Assembly (NCBI RefSeq): GCF_009870125.1
Contig: NC_046679.1
Location: forward strand, 14,322,001 to 14,386,000
Source: Drosophila pseudoobscura
Lineage: Eukaryota; Arthropoda; Insecta; Diptera; Drosophilidae
Length of the DNA: 64,000 bases
Direction of reading: 5' to 3'
Shown: positions 1 to 12,417 of the stretch, piece after piece
Layout of the letters: each line of letters begins with the position of its first letter
Position numbering within the stretch: the first letter of the stretch is position 1
Made by a program: the position numbers and the translations under genes
Notes under the pieces: generated by a model
Told to the model about the DNA's origin: nothing
Database searches by the model: none
What the model saw: the letters and a program-made list of their open reading frames with translations, nothing else

Positions 1-1690
1 CTCCGATGCGACGGCTGTGCTTTTTGTGGTGCGGTGCTGTTTGCTGTTTGACCCTGAAATTGCCATAAATACATTAAGCAAAAGCGTAGCGCACATATGT
101 GAAGTTCCCTCCCTCCTCCCGCCTCCCTCGCTCCCTCGACCCTCCGCCATCGCTCCCTGTCCCTGTCCCTCTGTCCATGTTTTGCGCTTGTACAAATTAA
201 ACATTTAAAGCCCAAGTAAATGTACAAATGCCATAAAAAAGCGTTAACAATTGGATACCAATTTTCGCTACGATTGAAGTGAAGAAGTAATGCGTCACTT
301 CGAAAATTAAACGAAGTCAAATAAAGCCCCACCAGAGGTTGAATAGCCCCCGAAAAATGCCACAGAGTCATAAATAGTTCAAGGTTCAAGCCTTCGAGGG
401 TTTATGAACCAGGCCGTATGACACACTGATACAAGAGCTCGATAAATTTCTATCTTTGCGATGGATTGACAGTTCATCGAGTGAGTTATCCCCGAGATAT
501 TTCCCATTTCGGATCAACAAACTCAAAACACACACAAAGAGCGGCTGATCTTCCAAGGTCTGGTCATTGAACATGCCAAATACGTGTTAGTAGCTCAGTA
601 AATATTTGCTTTGTGATTGACAGATCATCGGAGGCGATTTCCTCGATGAATTTCCTCACAAATTTCTCTTTTTTCAATCAATAAAATAAAAAAACCACGA
701 GGTTTGTTCTATAAATATTTATCTTTGAGATATTTCCTGTTTTCCAGGTTTTTGGTTCTACACGATTCCTTGCTCCTGGAAAGCGACAAGTTCGCCCACA
801 CGTCATGCAGCAGTGCCCCTCGGCTCAGCCTTTATCCATACTGAATGTGTATACGTAATTTATCCCTTAATAAAACCTAAATTCCCCATAGATCCCATAA
901 GAACGAATCGCATAGTTCTCTGGCTTCTTTAAGATCTATCATTTATCTTTTCTCCCCTTTTTCAGAAGACATCTCAGAAGATGTGTCTTCCCTGATTTAT
1001 CGAACTTGTAAAACCAACTTTATACGCGATTCTTCGTCTTTGTTCGATTCTGTTTAGCCGCAGTCAGAGGTCAGTACTATAAATACTTATACATACGCAT
1101 ATTTCTGGTGTTCAACTGAAACATAATGAGAAACCGGAATTTTCGGCTTCGATCCGATACGATACGATTCGAGAACAGGTATACGGAGGGGGGGTGAGCG
1201 TAAGTGGTCTTTGGGGCATGCAAATGATTGTCGCGCGCTCCTTAACTGACAAAAGAAATGCCGTTACGTTACAAATATTGTTATAAGTTTTAATGAACAA
1301 AAAGAATGAGTAAGTGGCCAAGTATGTTAACAGCCCAACGGCCCGGCCCAAACACAGCTGTGGATTATGCAAATCCATTTGGGTGGCAGCACTCCGATTG
1401 TCAGTGGCAGTGGCAGTAGCAGGAGATCATTGGGTTGGTGTTGGCCAATTGCAAGGTCATTGATTGCCACACACAGAAAACAGACAACAGGCAAACAGAG
1501 AGATGAGCACTGCAAATAAAGCAGATGTTCGAGGCAGAGAGACGGGAGAGGCACCACTCCTATAAGGAGGAGGAGGAGCCATCCAATGGACGGACAGAGG
1601 AAGCGACTTTCCACACAGAGAGCTGACTGACGGTCATGTCAGGTTCAAGTAATGCCTGATGTCTCAAATGCTTGACTCAAAGTCGCTTTG

Positions 1691-1766
1691 GATCCGTCAC
1701 TCAACGAGAGAGAGAGAGGGAGAGAGAGGGAGAGAGAGGGAGAGAGAGGGAGAGAGAGGGAGAGAT
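1691..1766. repeat. GAGA microsatellite (GAGAGAGAGG units)
   Basis: About 75 bases of GA dinucleotides arranged mostly as ten-base units GAGAGAGGGA. GAGA-factor binding is possible. The 190-odd-base frame across it is an artefact of the repeat. Confidence 0.8.
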
Positions 1767-2957
1767 CGGGGATTGGGGTTCGCCGGATCGGGGCTCGCGG
1801 TTCAATGAACGTAATGTAATGTTACCCCGAGAGAGAGAGAGCTACTCCTCCTCCTCCTCCGGTCTGTGTGCCGGCCATTACTGTTAACGAAAACAAACAA
1901 CAGTTAAAGCGAACGACAGGCCAAAAATTAAATATGCCAGAGCCCCCCCCCCCAGCCGCTGTAGCCCCCTCTAAGCCCCTCTTAAATACAAAAAAGGAAG
2001 CGTTGAGAATTTTTCGCTTCGATTTAAATCAAGTCTAGAAGCTCTGCTCTCCGCCTCCCTCCTTCTCTCCCGAGAGTCGTTTCGGGGGTTTTGGGGGTGT
2101 ACGGGTTTCGTTATTCCGAGTAGTCAATCACCTTTCGGGCTCTGACTGTTTATAGGAAGTCAATAAAATGCATTAAAATCATTTCGTATAAACATTAAAC
2201 AGCCAACCCAGACTGCTCTGCTGTTGCATCCATTATTTACCTTTTTTTTTGCTTTTTTTTTGTCGATTTATTTATGGTTTTCATTGGGTCTGTCTGCTGC
2301 TGGTTGTCGGAAACTGCTCGAGAATGCTGCTGATTGCTGAATGTAAGCTCAAGATCTAAGCTTTATGGCCGGGCGCTTTTCTGACGGCGGTAGCAGCATC
2401 GATTATGATCGTATATGGGTCTGCGGCGACAGGTCCGGTTTTAGATCGTGATAAACGTCAGATAAATGAACTCGAGAGCTCCAACAAAATACAAACAAAA
2501 TGCAAACAAAAAACGCGACAAATTCAAAGCCAAAAGACATTATCGGCTTAACAGAATTCATTCTGCGTGGCCGCTCCCATGAGCGGACAGGGCCTATAAC
2601 AGTCCCATTTACAGAGAGAAAGAGAAAGACAGCTGCTGACATAATTGCAAAAGGGAAACAAAAGAAGAGCTACCGAGGAATGTCCCCAAAGGATATTGGC
2701 AATTAAAAGATGCACAACATACTAAATACAGCAGGTGTAAGCCAGAAAACCACGAAGACACAGTCCGATGACACGAATTTTAAAATGCCCGTCAAGATCG
2801 CAAAGTCCTGACGTTCGGAGTAGAGGCACACGTGCCGCGACATCATTCTACACGGTACTTAGGTTGTCTATAGGAAATCATATGATTTATGCAACTTCCA
2901 CCTAATAACAATTGAGAGCATAAACCTATTCATTTATTACTATGGCGACTATATAAT

Positions 2958-3083
2958 ATAGTGATCCGATCCGTCTTATTCTCCCTTATAGGCTTTTCTG
3001 CATAGAAACATATGGGCGGATGGATGCTGATTTAAAATATACAATATATATTGTATAGAGAATAAGCAGGATCGGATCACTAT
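2958..3083. repeat. Imperfect hairpin with inner perfect palindrome
   Basis: ATAGTGATCCGATCCGTCTT (about 2959) pairs with AGCAGGATCGGATCACTAT (about 3066-3084). The arms extend through TATTCTC/GAGAATA, giving about 24 of 26 matched bases. The loop side holds ATACAATATATATTGTAT (3038-3055), an 18-base perfect palindrome. The word GTGATCCGATC is also found in the INE-1 copy at 50.1 kb, so this may be an INE-1 derivative. It directly precedes the MITE at 3108. Confidence 0.5.
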
Positions 3084-3107
3084 ATGTTTGCTTTAGGATT
3101 ATATTTA

Positions 3108-3255
3108 CAGTCGAACTTCCATATAGCAAATCACAAGGGGAATACGTAATACAGAAGATTCGTAATATAGAATATGGACTTGCAGTGTTATATAAATAAA
3201 TTCCTTATGTAGAAAAGTTCGTTGCACGGAAGTTCGTAATAGAGAAGTTCGGCTG
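3108..3255. mobile_element. 148-base MITE, pogo/Tc1-mariner type
   Basis: The ends are inverted: CAGTCGAACTTC on the left and GAAGTTCGGCTG on the right (one mismatch in 12). Both are flanked directly by TA (3106-3107 and 3256-3257), the target duplication of the Tc1-mariner superfamily. The CAGTxGAACTTC terminus resembles pogo/Tigger-like elements. The interior repeats GTTCGTAATA-type words and has no coding capacity. It lies in the intron or flank left of the 570-codon exon. Confidence 0.65.
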
Positions 3256-4120
3256 TATTTGGTTTTTTTATTCCCGCTCTCGAATCTCGGGCGCGCACTG
3301 ATGCCTCCATTTTGTTTTTGCATTCTCGGGACCGAGACTCGGTCGCTAGTTCTGGAAGAATAACTCTAATAGGAGTTGGGGTTCTAGGAGATCCCTACTT
3401 CTGTGCATTACAAACGTCTAACTAATTTTATAATACTCTACCTCTGCAAGGGTATACGAATTAGTGCAGGAAATCTAGTTTCAAGTTTCAGAACGTGTTT
3501 TTAGATAACATAAACTCAAATTTATAACAAATCTTAATATCACAATGATTATAGATTAGATCGGATGTCGGGAAAAGTGTTAATTGTTTGCCGAACATTA
3601 AGTTTAGTTCGCTCAAGCGAAAAACTGGCATTCAGACCTCAGGGAGGGATACCTAGAAAGTTCTTTCAAATTGAGGCCAAAACTCTTGGGGCATAAAGCC
3701 TAAGTCAACAAATGGAGTATGCCCTGTAGATCGCTGCTAAAAGCTCTCGAAGCAGCAGCCACAGCAGTTGCACAACCCGGCGCTTGAGTTGCCTAATGAG
3801 TCGTCGTCGTCGTCCGACTATTTGGACAGAACCGCACACAGACCGCTCATAAGTAGGGGCGGTGTGCTTGACCAAATTTGGGAGAGAGATCTTGAACCGA
3901 ATCATAGCGGCACAGCGCCAACAAATACAAAAAAGAAACAAAACAAGATTCAATTGGAGAGACGATGGAGGGGATCGGACTTTTAAATGAAGTGCGGACA
4001 GAACGCTTAGTCAGCGGCTGGAGAGAGAAGAGGAGTGGACGTGGACGTGGACCACTCAAGGTCTAGGCTCCAGTTTCCGCATGCCGTACGCTGAATGCTG
4101 AATGCTGAAGAGACACTCAC

Positions 4121-5829
4121 TTATACTCACACGTCGTGGACCCCAAGTGCTCGGACCGACGCCGCTGCTGTTGCTGTTGCTGTGGTTGCTGCTTGTTGGG
4201 GCATGTGATTCTGTGATTGTTGTTGTTCCCATCCGATACTCCTGATGATGGCAACAGCACGCGGTCGGGATAGAGCGGCTTGGGAGCCCACGAGGCAGCT
4301 GCCACATAGATGTCCGTCCTGGGGGTGGAGGGCGTCGTCTCGGGCTCGGGAGTGCCCGCCGCATAGCTATAGTAACCATCCTCGGGCTCGTCCACCACCG
4401 AGAGGCGATGCTTCGATTGGGAGACGCTCTGGTGGTCGTCGCTGTAGAGATACTCGTGCATGGAGCGGGCGTACTTGTTGCTCTTGCGCCTCTGCTGGGC
4501 GGGAGTCAGCTGGCAGCTGCTGGCGCTGTGCTCGGGGGATGCCCGGATCCAGGAGCTGGCTGGGACATACTGCCGCTGCTGGCGGCTCTGAACGAGCTTG
4601 GAGAAGTCCACGTAGAGCGACTCATCGGTGGCAGGCTTGCGCTGGAACTCGTCGGCGTGAATGTCCTCCACATCCTCGTCGCCGTAGTCCTCGTCATCGT
4701 CGTGCGGTGTGGTGGCGGCGCCCACAGAGCTGTAGAAACTATAGTTGCTGGAGGATTGTGAGTAGGAGCGATTGCGGTTGCTGCCATAGAACTCCTCCTC
4801 GAAGGGCAGGCCCTGGGGGAACTTGTTCGAGAAGGCCTTCTTCAGTCGCGGCGAGTCGTGGGAGTCGCTGGAGCCGGTCGAGGAGCTGCCGCCGCCGCCA
4901 GCTCCGTTGCTGGTGGCGGTGCACCCATTGCGCTGCTTGAAACTCAGCTTGGGCGTGGCCGGCAGCTGCCTACGCTGTGCCAAAGGAGTGGCAACGACTC
5001 CTCCTCCTCCTCCTCCTCCTCCTGTGAGATCATTGGTGGTTTGCCTGCTACGCCCGGCCACAGTCGGTGGCTGCGGTGCCGGATAGTTCTTGCTGGAACG
5101 CTGCGTGAGACGCGCCCCTGGGCAGTTCTCCTTGGCGGACTTGCCCGCCGTCTGGTGGGTGCGCTTCTGGCTCGTGGGTGTCCCCATCTGGCTGGGAACG
5201 GCTGCTGCTGACTGATACTGTTTTCTGGCAGTGCTGGGCGTGGGTCCAGGACGTGGCGGCTGCTGCTGGGCGCTGCTCGGTGGTGCCGGCGCCCTTGCCT
5301 TGCCATGCCGCAAGGCGGCCGAGGACGAAGAGCAGGTGGTTTCAATGCGACGAATGAGCTTCGGTGTCAGCGGCTTGAAGCTGCTGCTGCTGCTGTTCAC
5401 TCCTAGTCTTTGCTGGTGGGGATTGGGGTTGTGGGACTCCTGCTGCACTTTGTGGCGGTTGTTGCTGTTGCCGCTGCTGCTGCAGTAGCTGCTGCGCCAC
5501 GGCTGCTGGCGCACGAAGCTGCCACCACCGCCTGGCGCGACTGTTGCTGTGGCCGCCGCTGACTGCTGGTGAATCGAGGATGACGAGGACGAGGATGAGG
5601 CTGCTGTGTTCTTGCTTCGATGTCCACCTGGAGCTCCGGCGCCTGGCGTTGATTTCACCATCACCCGTGTGCTGATGTTGGCTCCATTGCTGCTCAGTGG
5701 CTGCGAGGTTCCGGACCCTGCCACTTGGCCATTGTTGGGGCTATTGTTGTTGCTGCAACTGCCTCGCGGCACTCGAAATGAGCTGTATGGCCGAAAGCCA
5801 TTGCCGTATTGCTGTCCAACGATGGGCAT
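4121..5829 (-). CDS. Large low-complexity first coding exon of a gene continuing off the left edge
   Basis: An uninterrupted frame of about 570 codons reads leftwards. The first true ATG is at 5829-5827 in the fly-like context AACAAAATG; the frame is open ten codons further upstream, but only from a TTG. The protein is rich in Ser, Gln, Pro, Gly and Asn, with homopolymer runs and one acidic stretch (DDDEDYGDEDVEDIHADE) about two-thirds along. I see no recognised domain, signal peptide or membrane segment. In-frame reading stops 11 codons after a first GT donor. Two donors overlap the end: GTGAGTATAA (exon end 4131, phase 1) and GTGAGTGTC (exon end 4121, phase 2). I chose 4121 because the separate starting exons at 9366-9681 also end in phase 2, so both could splice to the same exon left of the window. 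The coding status is well supported by length and codon pattern, but the function is unknown. Doa (LAMMER kinase), which has several promoters and long N-terminal variants, is only a guess. Confidence 0.6.
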
Positions 5830-8800
5830 TTTGTTAGCTTTTGTTATTTGTTTTTCCAAGTTGTTATTTGTTTCGTTCGCTTCTCGGGTTAATTATTCGT
5901 AATTTCAGTTGATCTTTCCACAGTCCGGTGTGGGGATAGGCGTTGAAATTTAAACTGCTCTGAAGGCATTTACTTTAAACGCGTGCGCTTTGTGGATCGT
6001 TTCTCTTTATCTTAATCTCTTCTTGTTGCTGCTATATCTTTATCGTTATCATTTGTTTGGCATTTCCGCGGCATTCAGCTGCTTTTATTAATTGAGTTGA
6101 GATTGTGGTTTAGATCTAATTCCGAATGCTGTGCACACACTCCGACTCGGACAGTCGACTGTCGCCTGTCCCGAACATACTACAGAGACAGACCCCAGAG
6201 ACCCGACGATCCCGCCTGCGACGAGGCCCGTGCCTCGCCTTGTTCGCTGTTGCTGTTGTAATTAGCGCCCCTACCCCACACCACCCCCCCCCCTCATCGG
6301 TGCGGCCTCCTTTGGGGGCGAGACTCTGGGCTGCATTTGTGCGACTTCTTCTTGGCCGCATTTCATTTGTGTTGGCTCAGCAGTAAGCGGAGGGCCAACA
6401 ATTGAATTAGCTGCTGCTCGAAAATAGCCCTGAACCTTGGCAGCGATTTTCCCCCGCACACAAATCCAATTGGCAAGTTCATTGATAAGACCCCCAGACC
6501 GGAATCCGCATCCCCAAAAGCCCCTTGCCGAACCAGTTAATGCTTTATGCAATGCCAGCCTGGCCAGCCAGAGCCAACAGAAATACGTTAGTAGAAAGTG
6601 TCTGCAGCAGCGCAAAGACCCGACCGAGCCAGCAGCCAGCAGCTCACCGAACTGGCCAACAGGTCCTCCTCCTCCTCCTCCTTCCTCTGCTTCGTCTCCT
6701 GCTCCGACCAGTTTTCACAATTTTTACTTTTTTAACCTGATTCAAAAAGGAAACACAAGTCTTCGTCTGCCCCAGCAGACGCTGAAGCCTTGTGGATACC
6801 CTCTTGGAGAACGATTGGTCTCCACCATAATAATGGATTTTATTATTCTTTACGTTTCCTCTTTTTAAGCTACCTTCCCTTCTTTTGTGAAAGGCAAACA
6901 TCTGTTCCAAACCGAAATACACCTTCTCTCTTCAAGGGTACAAAAACAGTTGGAAGCCAATGTTGGATCAAACCCAAACAACTTGTTGCGCAGAGGCTGA
7001 GTCAAACTGCGACGCGTCGAGACCCCCACGAGCCGCGGCCCATGAGTAATGACATCTATCGGAAATGCGTGCAAAATCCCTTGCACAATAAAACAACACA
7101 ATCAACACGTCCGGTCCCAACTGCAAGTACACGCCAACCCCCCACCACACCCCACCCTGCCCTAGTCGCCTCTCCGATAAGACGGTAGGCGTCTTGCGGC
7201 GGCGTCATAGTTGCTGCGATATCTTATCGGACCTTAGTTAACCCAGAAGTAGCCCGAGTTGTTTCCCAAAATGTGTGCACAGCATTGGGGCCCACTAAAT
7301 TAAAAATTTCATGGATGGAAACACTGTCATTTTGGGCCAGGATGCACAAATCACACGCGGTTCGCTGGCTTCGGCTCCCCACTCATTATGCAGTGCACAC
7401 ACACAAAACACTTGACAGCTGCATTTGTTAAAGATTATGAACAATATTTTAGCCGTTTCTTGGCGTCTTGAGGCTTTACTTTTTATATATTTTTCTATAA
7501 AACACTTTTTTGTTTAGGTTGCACGGCGGCGGCGACGACCGAAGAAGGCAGCAGCAGCACCTCCATTCATTCGCTTGCAAGTTGTCGGTTCGGACTGATT
7601 TCGTTCGGGATGTGTTCGCAGCGAACAAGTGTCGGTTGGGGCCCCAGTTGGGGCTCGGGTCTCGCTGCTCGACTGCGCTGCTCACACGCACACAGGCACA
7701 CACACACAACACAGCACACCGCACACATTTCCAGTTTACAGTTGATCGATCGAGCATGCTGTGACGCTGAATTCGCCCCAACAGAGTCGCTTCGCCTTCG
7801 CCGCAGTCCGATGCGTGATATGAAATTTCTTTTTGTAACAATTTACATAAAAACTGATTGAAATCGAGAATTAATCAAAGACAATCAAATGCGAAAAGCG
7901 GAAGAACATTTCAGACTATTTCCAAATTGACAGATTCGGTTGTGATTTTCATATTTGGACTGAAGATACAACATTTTTGGGGGGCACTTCCGCGTTGCAG
8001 CAGGCGGCGGGCGGCGGGCGGCAGGCGCATGAATAATGAGTAAACAGAGACCAGACTTTGGCAATTAATCTGCCGACAGCCGATCTCTATCTCCCTCTCA
8101 CTCCTTGGTTCAAGAACACTTATTAAGCGTGTTTTATTGCTAAATTCAAAAGGTTAATAAACAATGTCGAATGGCGCACATGAAAAACGTCATTTTATCG
8201 CACAAAGAAAGCGGCTGCTAGTGGCAGATAAATGAGACAACTCCTCGGGCGGGGGAGGAGAGACTCTTGACGGTGGATGCTGCTCTTTATCTGTGAGTGC
8301 CCCTCGTTGTGGTAATTCCTAAAAAGGCCACGCCAAGTGCATTAAACAATAATAAATGCGACAACTTCGTTGCGCCTCACTGTCCCGTCTCGTCGTCCCG
8401 TCCGTCTTTCTGCGCGTTGTTTTGAGTAATATGCAAATATTCTTTAAATACGCAGGCGCATAAATTAAGGCAAGGAAATGCAACAGAAATGGACAGGCAC
8501 AGACAGCCACCTCCCCCCCCCCAGGATCGGTGCCGCCAAGCCCGCCTCCGAAGGGGGTCAAACGCACAAAGAAATCGCTGAATCTGAATCTGACTTAATT
8601 TACAGTAAGCCGACTCGAGAGGATGACTCTCCCATCACACTTGGCCTCCAGCACCAGCCCGACTCTGTCCAGGAACCAGCGAAAATTTCACTTGCCATTT
8701 ATGGCCAAATGTTAATTTGTCTTTCGGGCCATGACTGCTGCTGCTTGGCCATTAAATACACGACTGCCTACAAGCCATTCAAAAGAAAGCGAGTCCAAGG

Positions 8801-9365
8801 AGTCCCCGCCGCCATCAACCAACAACAGCTGCGTGGGCAGGACACTCCGACTGCCACTGACACTCTGGACATAACCATGGACTGATGACTGCTTGGAAAT
8901 ACCCGTGGATCGGTGAGTAGAACCTGTTCGACCGCCTTTAAACTAATCATTTCCAGGAAACACTTTTCCCATTCATATTTTGTGTGAAACAATTTCATGC
9001 CGCTATTTTTTAGGGGCAGTGAAGAGATGATTTACTGGCAAGAAATTAAGAAACTAAACCTCCACAAGAACGGAAGAACACCTAAAATAAAGCCTCAAGA
9101 AAGTGAGACAATCTAAGATTGTCACATGTAGAAAATGCACAGAACAACACATGAGCACATTTTGGCAAACAGAGACCTAAACAGAGATCAATGTCAATAC
9201 AAGCCTACACGGAATGTGCAATTTATGGGAATACACAAGGTTCTAGGGGAAAAGCGCGAGCATGTTCCTCAAAACGTTGGTGGAAATCCCTTTTCAAAAG
9301 AAAAACTAATGTTTAGTCTTCTTTAAGGTCAAACATCACAAAAATCAAGCAAAATAGAAACTTAC
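5830..9365. other. Non-coding region between two 5' coding exons
   Basis: No coding exon recognised on either strand. It would contain the promoter and 5'UTR of the 4121-5829 exon (no clear initiator found) and the intron following 9366. CA repeats lie near 7,690-7,720, and C-rich patches near 6,285 and 8,510. Confidence 0.4.
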
Positions 9366-9681
9366 GTGGGCTCCTTGGGTATGGGGATAGCGTTCTTTGC
9401 ATCTAGCTCGTGCCTCCTTCGCTTGGCCGCGGACCTGGTGTGATGTGTCTTGGTAATGCGGGGCCTATTTATAAAATGTGAAATAATAATAATTGAAATT
9501 TGCCAATGATATAGTACTTGCACACAACCCAACTCAAGAGAGAGAGATAGAATAGAACTTACGGCGACGGTACTTCTGGCATGGGTGGCGAATGGTCGGC
9601 AGTGTCGAGTCGTCTCCGCTTGTCTCGTGTGCCGGCCGAGGAGCGATCCCTTGAATGGTGGCGTCTCCGTGTTCTGGGCAT
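9366..9681 (-). CDS. Two 5' coding exons of an Arg/Ser-rich nuclear-type protein (partial)
   Basis: Exon 1 runs 9681-9563 and exon 2 runs 9464-9366, joined through GTAAGTTC and an AATAG acceptor. The reading frame holds across the junction. Exon 1 begins MPRTRRRHHSRDRSSAGTRD and is followed by RRRL and a Pro-rich segment. Exon 2 continues with TRSAAKRRRHELDAKNAIPI and ends in phase 2 at a GTAAGTTTC donor. The 72 residues are very basic with SR/RD pairs and look like a nuclear localisation region. This resembles the N-termini of CLK/LAMMER kinases such as Drosophila Doa, but no kinase sequence lies in the window, so the name is a guess. The next exon is not visible between 4.1 and 9.3 kb. It may be left of the window, shared with the 4121-5829 exon, which ends in the same phase. 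The promoter is probably the Motif 1 site at 11028-11038. Confidence 0.55.
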
Positions 9682-11027
9682 CTTTAAAATCGAGATTCGA
9701 ATCGCATATAAGTATATGAATTGTCTATGACAAAGTAAAAAGTGTTTGGCAGCTGCCTGCCTCCGTCTCCGCCTCCCCCCATCGACGCTCCGTGCAAAGG
9801 TGAGTAGAGTGGGAAATACAGCTGGCACGCCATGTACATGCACATATACCCCTTCACCCAACACACACACCTACATATATTAATTGCAATGCTGTTCGTG
9901 TGGGGAAATCAGCCCACAATGCACACCTTTTTAAGGGGGGTGGGGATGGGAGGCATTGCAAGCATTTTGGAGAAACTTCAACTAAACGGAGGAACTACCT
10001 TTCAACTCTGGCTATTTGTTTTAGCACGCGGAGACACTCTTAGAAAGCCAAAAAAGCAGCGCGAAATTGATTTTTGTTGTATTGTCTTTGACCCAGCAGC
10101 GCGTCTTTTTCGTCTCCAATTTACGCAGCTGCTTGTGGAAGCGTGTGTTGGCCAATATTGTTTGGCCACGGCCGGAATTCGCAACTCTACCCTCGGGGGG
10201 TTGCTTTACTATTTGGTCCACCTCAATAGCCACCGATCACTGGGCTAATTGCAATCCTTTCTACGCAAATTGTGTCTTTTTTCAATAATTCACGTCACTT
10301 CGTTATTAAATTCACCACGTCTGAGGCCAAGAGCTGCCATGTTGGTTTAGCGATTGCAGCAGAGCTGCCAACTCGTTGCATTTTTAGAATAGATTTGGCA
10401 ACACTGCTGCGCGCGTGTTGGTGCAAATCAGCCGTTCACACGCTCGTGTGTTTGTGTGTGCGTGTCTGTGCCATGGATATCGGGTGCAGGTAGACAACAG
10501 CTCTTTTCCACCAGATATCATGAATGGTTAGGCTTACTTTGCGTTGATTTTCCACTATCTTACCTCTTTCTCTTTCTGTTGATCGAACTGCGTTGTACCT
10601 GCTGGCTTTGGTGGGGGCGCTGGTAGCGCTGGATATGGCGATCTGAACGAATACAGGCGTTTCCACAATCCTTCCAAGACTTGGGATAGCGATTGCCAGG
10701 ATAAATTTACTGGCTGTACGATGCTCGAGTACATGAGTTATCCCTTTAAATGAATGCAGCACAGGTGATGATAGCATTGGTCCGTCTGCCGCGGTGTTTC
10801 TATATTTGCCTTGGGCTTGGTTAGTTTTTGGCGCACTTTTGTGCCCGACTATTCTGGCCGACACGGACTAAACCTATTGCACATTAGCTTTTCGCTGACG
10901 GCCCTCATCTCGAATGCTTTTCTGACCATGCATTTTTTTAATTTAATGCACTGAAATGGATACGCTCGCTAAATTATAGAAAAACAAGAAAATTGAATTT
11001 TCCCGGAGCGCGTCTGTGATAGCGGAC
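9682..11027 (-). other. Probable 5'UTR region of the Arg/Ser-rich gene
   Basis: Lies between the Motif 1 site at 11028-11038 and the first ATG at 9681. It contains minor frames (for example a 19-codon frame starting ATGCATGGTCAG near 10,933 on the minus strand) that could be upstream ORFs, but no coding exon. The splice structure is unresolved. Confidence 0.3.
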
Positions 11028-11760
11028 CAGTGTGACCGCGGAATATACCGTCCGACCCTCAGGAATATACCAAAATATACCGTCTCATGTTTAAAATACA
11101 CCGTAAATATACTGACGAATTCAAGTTATATTTTACGAACTTAGCCTACTTGAGCCCCCTCTATTGAAATAGTTCAACGACTTCAGGTAAATGGCGGAAA
11201 ATATTAACGATTGTTAATTCTTCTTGTAGACACATGCCCTCTTTCATCTGAACTAAAAAAAAAACACGATATCTTTCACCTGAACTGCGCTAACATTATT
11301 AAATTTTCATTATTTTCGGTGGATAATTGAAATACCCCCTTGGCTTATAATAGGTTAATCGTTCTCCGTCAAGGATTGGAAACCATATTGCTCAATTTTG
11401 ATCTTCCGTCGAATATTATTAGCTGGATAGATCATTTTGCCATGCCCACATACTTTAATACGATTTATGAATCAATTTTTTACTTATCTGGCTCATTCTA
11501 AATACTTGCTTTCATTGGATCTTGTCTAAGAAAAGGTTTTAGCTTAATAGGTAAAAACAAAACTACGGAACGGAGAGTCGTTCATATTGCTCAATTTAGA
11601 GATTCCGTTGAATAATTCTGGCTAACTAAAGCCCTCAGCCATTCCCACATAGTTTTATTACATTGATGAATACATTTTCCACAAGATTGGCTAGTTTTTA
11701 GTCCTTGCTTTTATTGCATTTTGGCTAAAACAGCTAAACAACTAAGCTAAAACATGGCGA
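11024..11760 (-). repeat. Promoter-associated dispersed repeat, copy A
   Basis: Starts at CAGTGTGACCGCGG (Motif 1, 11028-11038 in minus sense). Motif 6-like words follow (ATATACCAAAATATACCGTC) and then ACCGTAAATATACTGACGAA. After about 230 bases of private sequence come two tandem units: CTTCCGTCGAATATTATTAG near 11,403 and ATTCCGTTGAATAATTCTGG near 11,601. The second is almost identical to the unit in copy D (CTAACTAAAGCCCTCAGCCA). The gene side is to the left. Confidence 0.75.
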
Positions 11761-12112
11761 TTACACAAATTAATTTTTATTGTGCATGACAGACTTTCAT
11801 CGGCAAACTTTGAAATTAGAAAATAACATTAAAACCGACATTCGAGTGGCATTTTCTATTGGACGAATCTCGAATAAGTTACGAGAACCATGCTACGAGC
11901 GAGGGAAGAACAGATTTTTTTTTTTTTTTTCTTCAAACCACTTTTTACGCTAGGAATGTACATATGTACATATTTCCGGCCAACGGGCCTGGATTGCACC
12001 AGCTTTCAAGTAAACCAATTTGGCCAATGAATTACAGATTTTGTAGAGATTTACAAACCTAACATGCAGTCATCCGAAGAGCGGGAATATTGTACGATGT
12101 GCAGATGCCGCA
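11761..12112. other. Non-coding sequence between repeat copy A and the possible small gene
   Basis: AT-rich, with a T14 run near 11,915. Nothing else recognised. Confidence 0.4.
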
Positions 12113-12350
12113 TTATGAAGGCACATCGAGTATACAATTAGTCCGGTCCAGTCCAATTTCTTTAAACTTGCCCGACTTGATGTAATCTGCTTGTTTTTTA
12201 GAAAAGCATACAGTACTTTGGTTAAAACGTGCTAGTCCACATTCTTTACAATAACACCCGGCCACTTGCACAATATTTTCTCTAAGATTGTTCACAATGA
12301 TGGGCACAAAATTTCGTGATTAAAATTCATTTTTCTCCGACGTACAAAAA
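12113..12350 (-). pseudogene. Possible small gene with a one-base frame break
   Basis: The minus strand has ATG at about 12334 in a good context (GAGAAAAATG), but that frame ends after 12 codons. The adjacent frame, entered at GTG 12307, has no ATG. It reads 64 coding-like residues including a cysteine cluster (CYCKECGLARF) and ending ILDVPS, stop at 12113. The two frames meet at the T run in GAAATTTTG, where a difference of one T would join them. This could be an assembly or sequencing slip, or a recent pseudogene. A perfect Motif 1 (TGGTCACACTA, minus sense) lies at 12418-12428, suitably upstream. I do not recognise the product. Confidence 0.35.
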
Positions 12351-12417
12351 GTTTCTATGCCGACGCGCTGTCCGCAAAATGGACGTTCCGCAAGATGGCC
12401 GCGGGATTTCAAGCCAA

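Larger units (their letters stand above)
1..4120. other. Non-coding flank or intron left of the 570-codon exon
   Basis: Apart from the GAGA repeat, the hairpin and the MITE, no coding frame, RNA gene or promoter is convincing. A lone INE-1-type hairpin end (CTCTGCAAGGGTATACG) lies near 3441-3458. If the 4121-5829 exon splices leftwards, this whole region is intron. Confidence 0.5.

Noticed and set aside
1672..1887. 71-codon frame
   Set aside because: Mostly translation of the GAGA microsatellite.
5830..5859. Ten-codon extension of the 570-codon exon
   Set aside because: Begins at TTG, not ATG; ATG 5829 has a good fly context.
9832..10248. 138-codon plus-strand frame
   Set aside because: No family resemblance; it lies in the inferred 5'UTR of the minus-strand Arg/Ser-rich gene.
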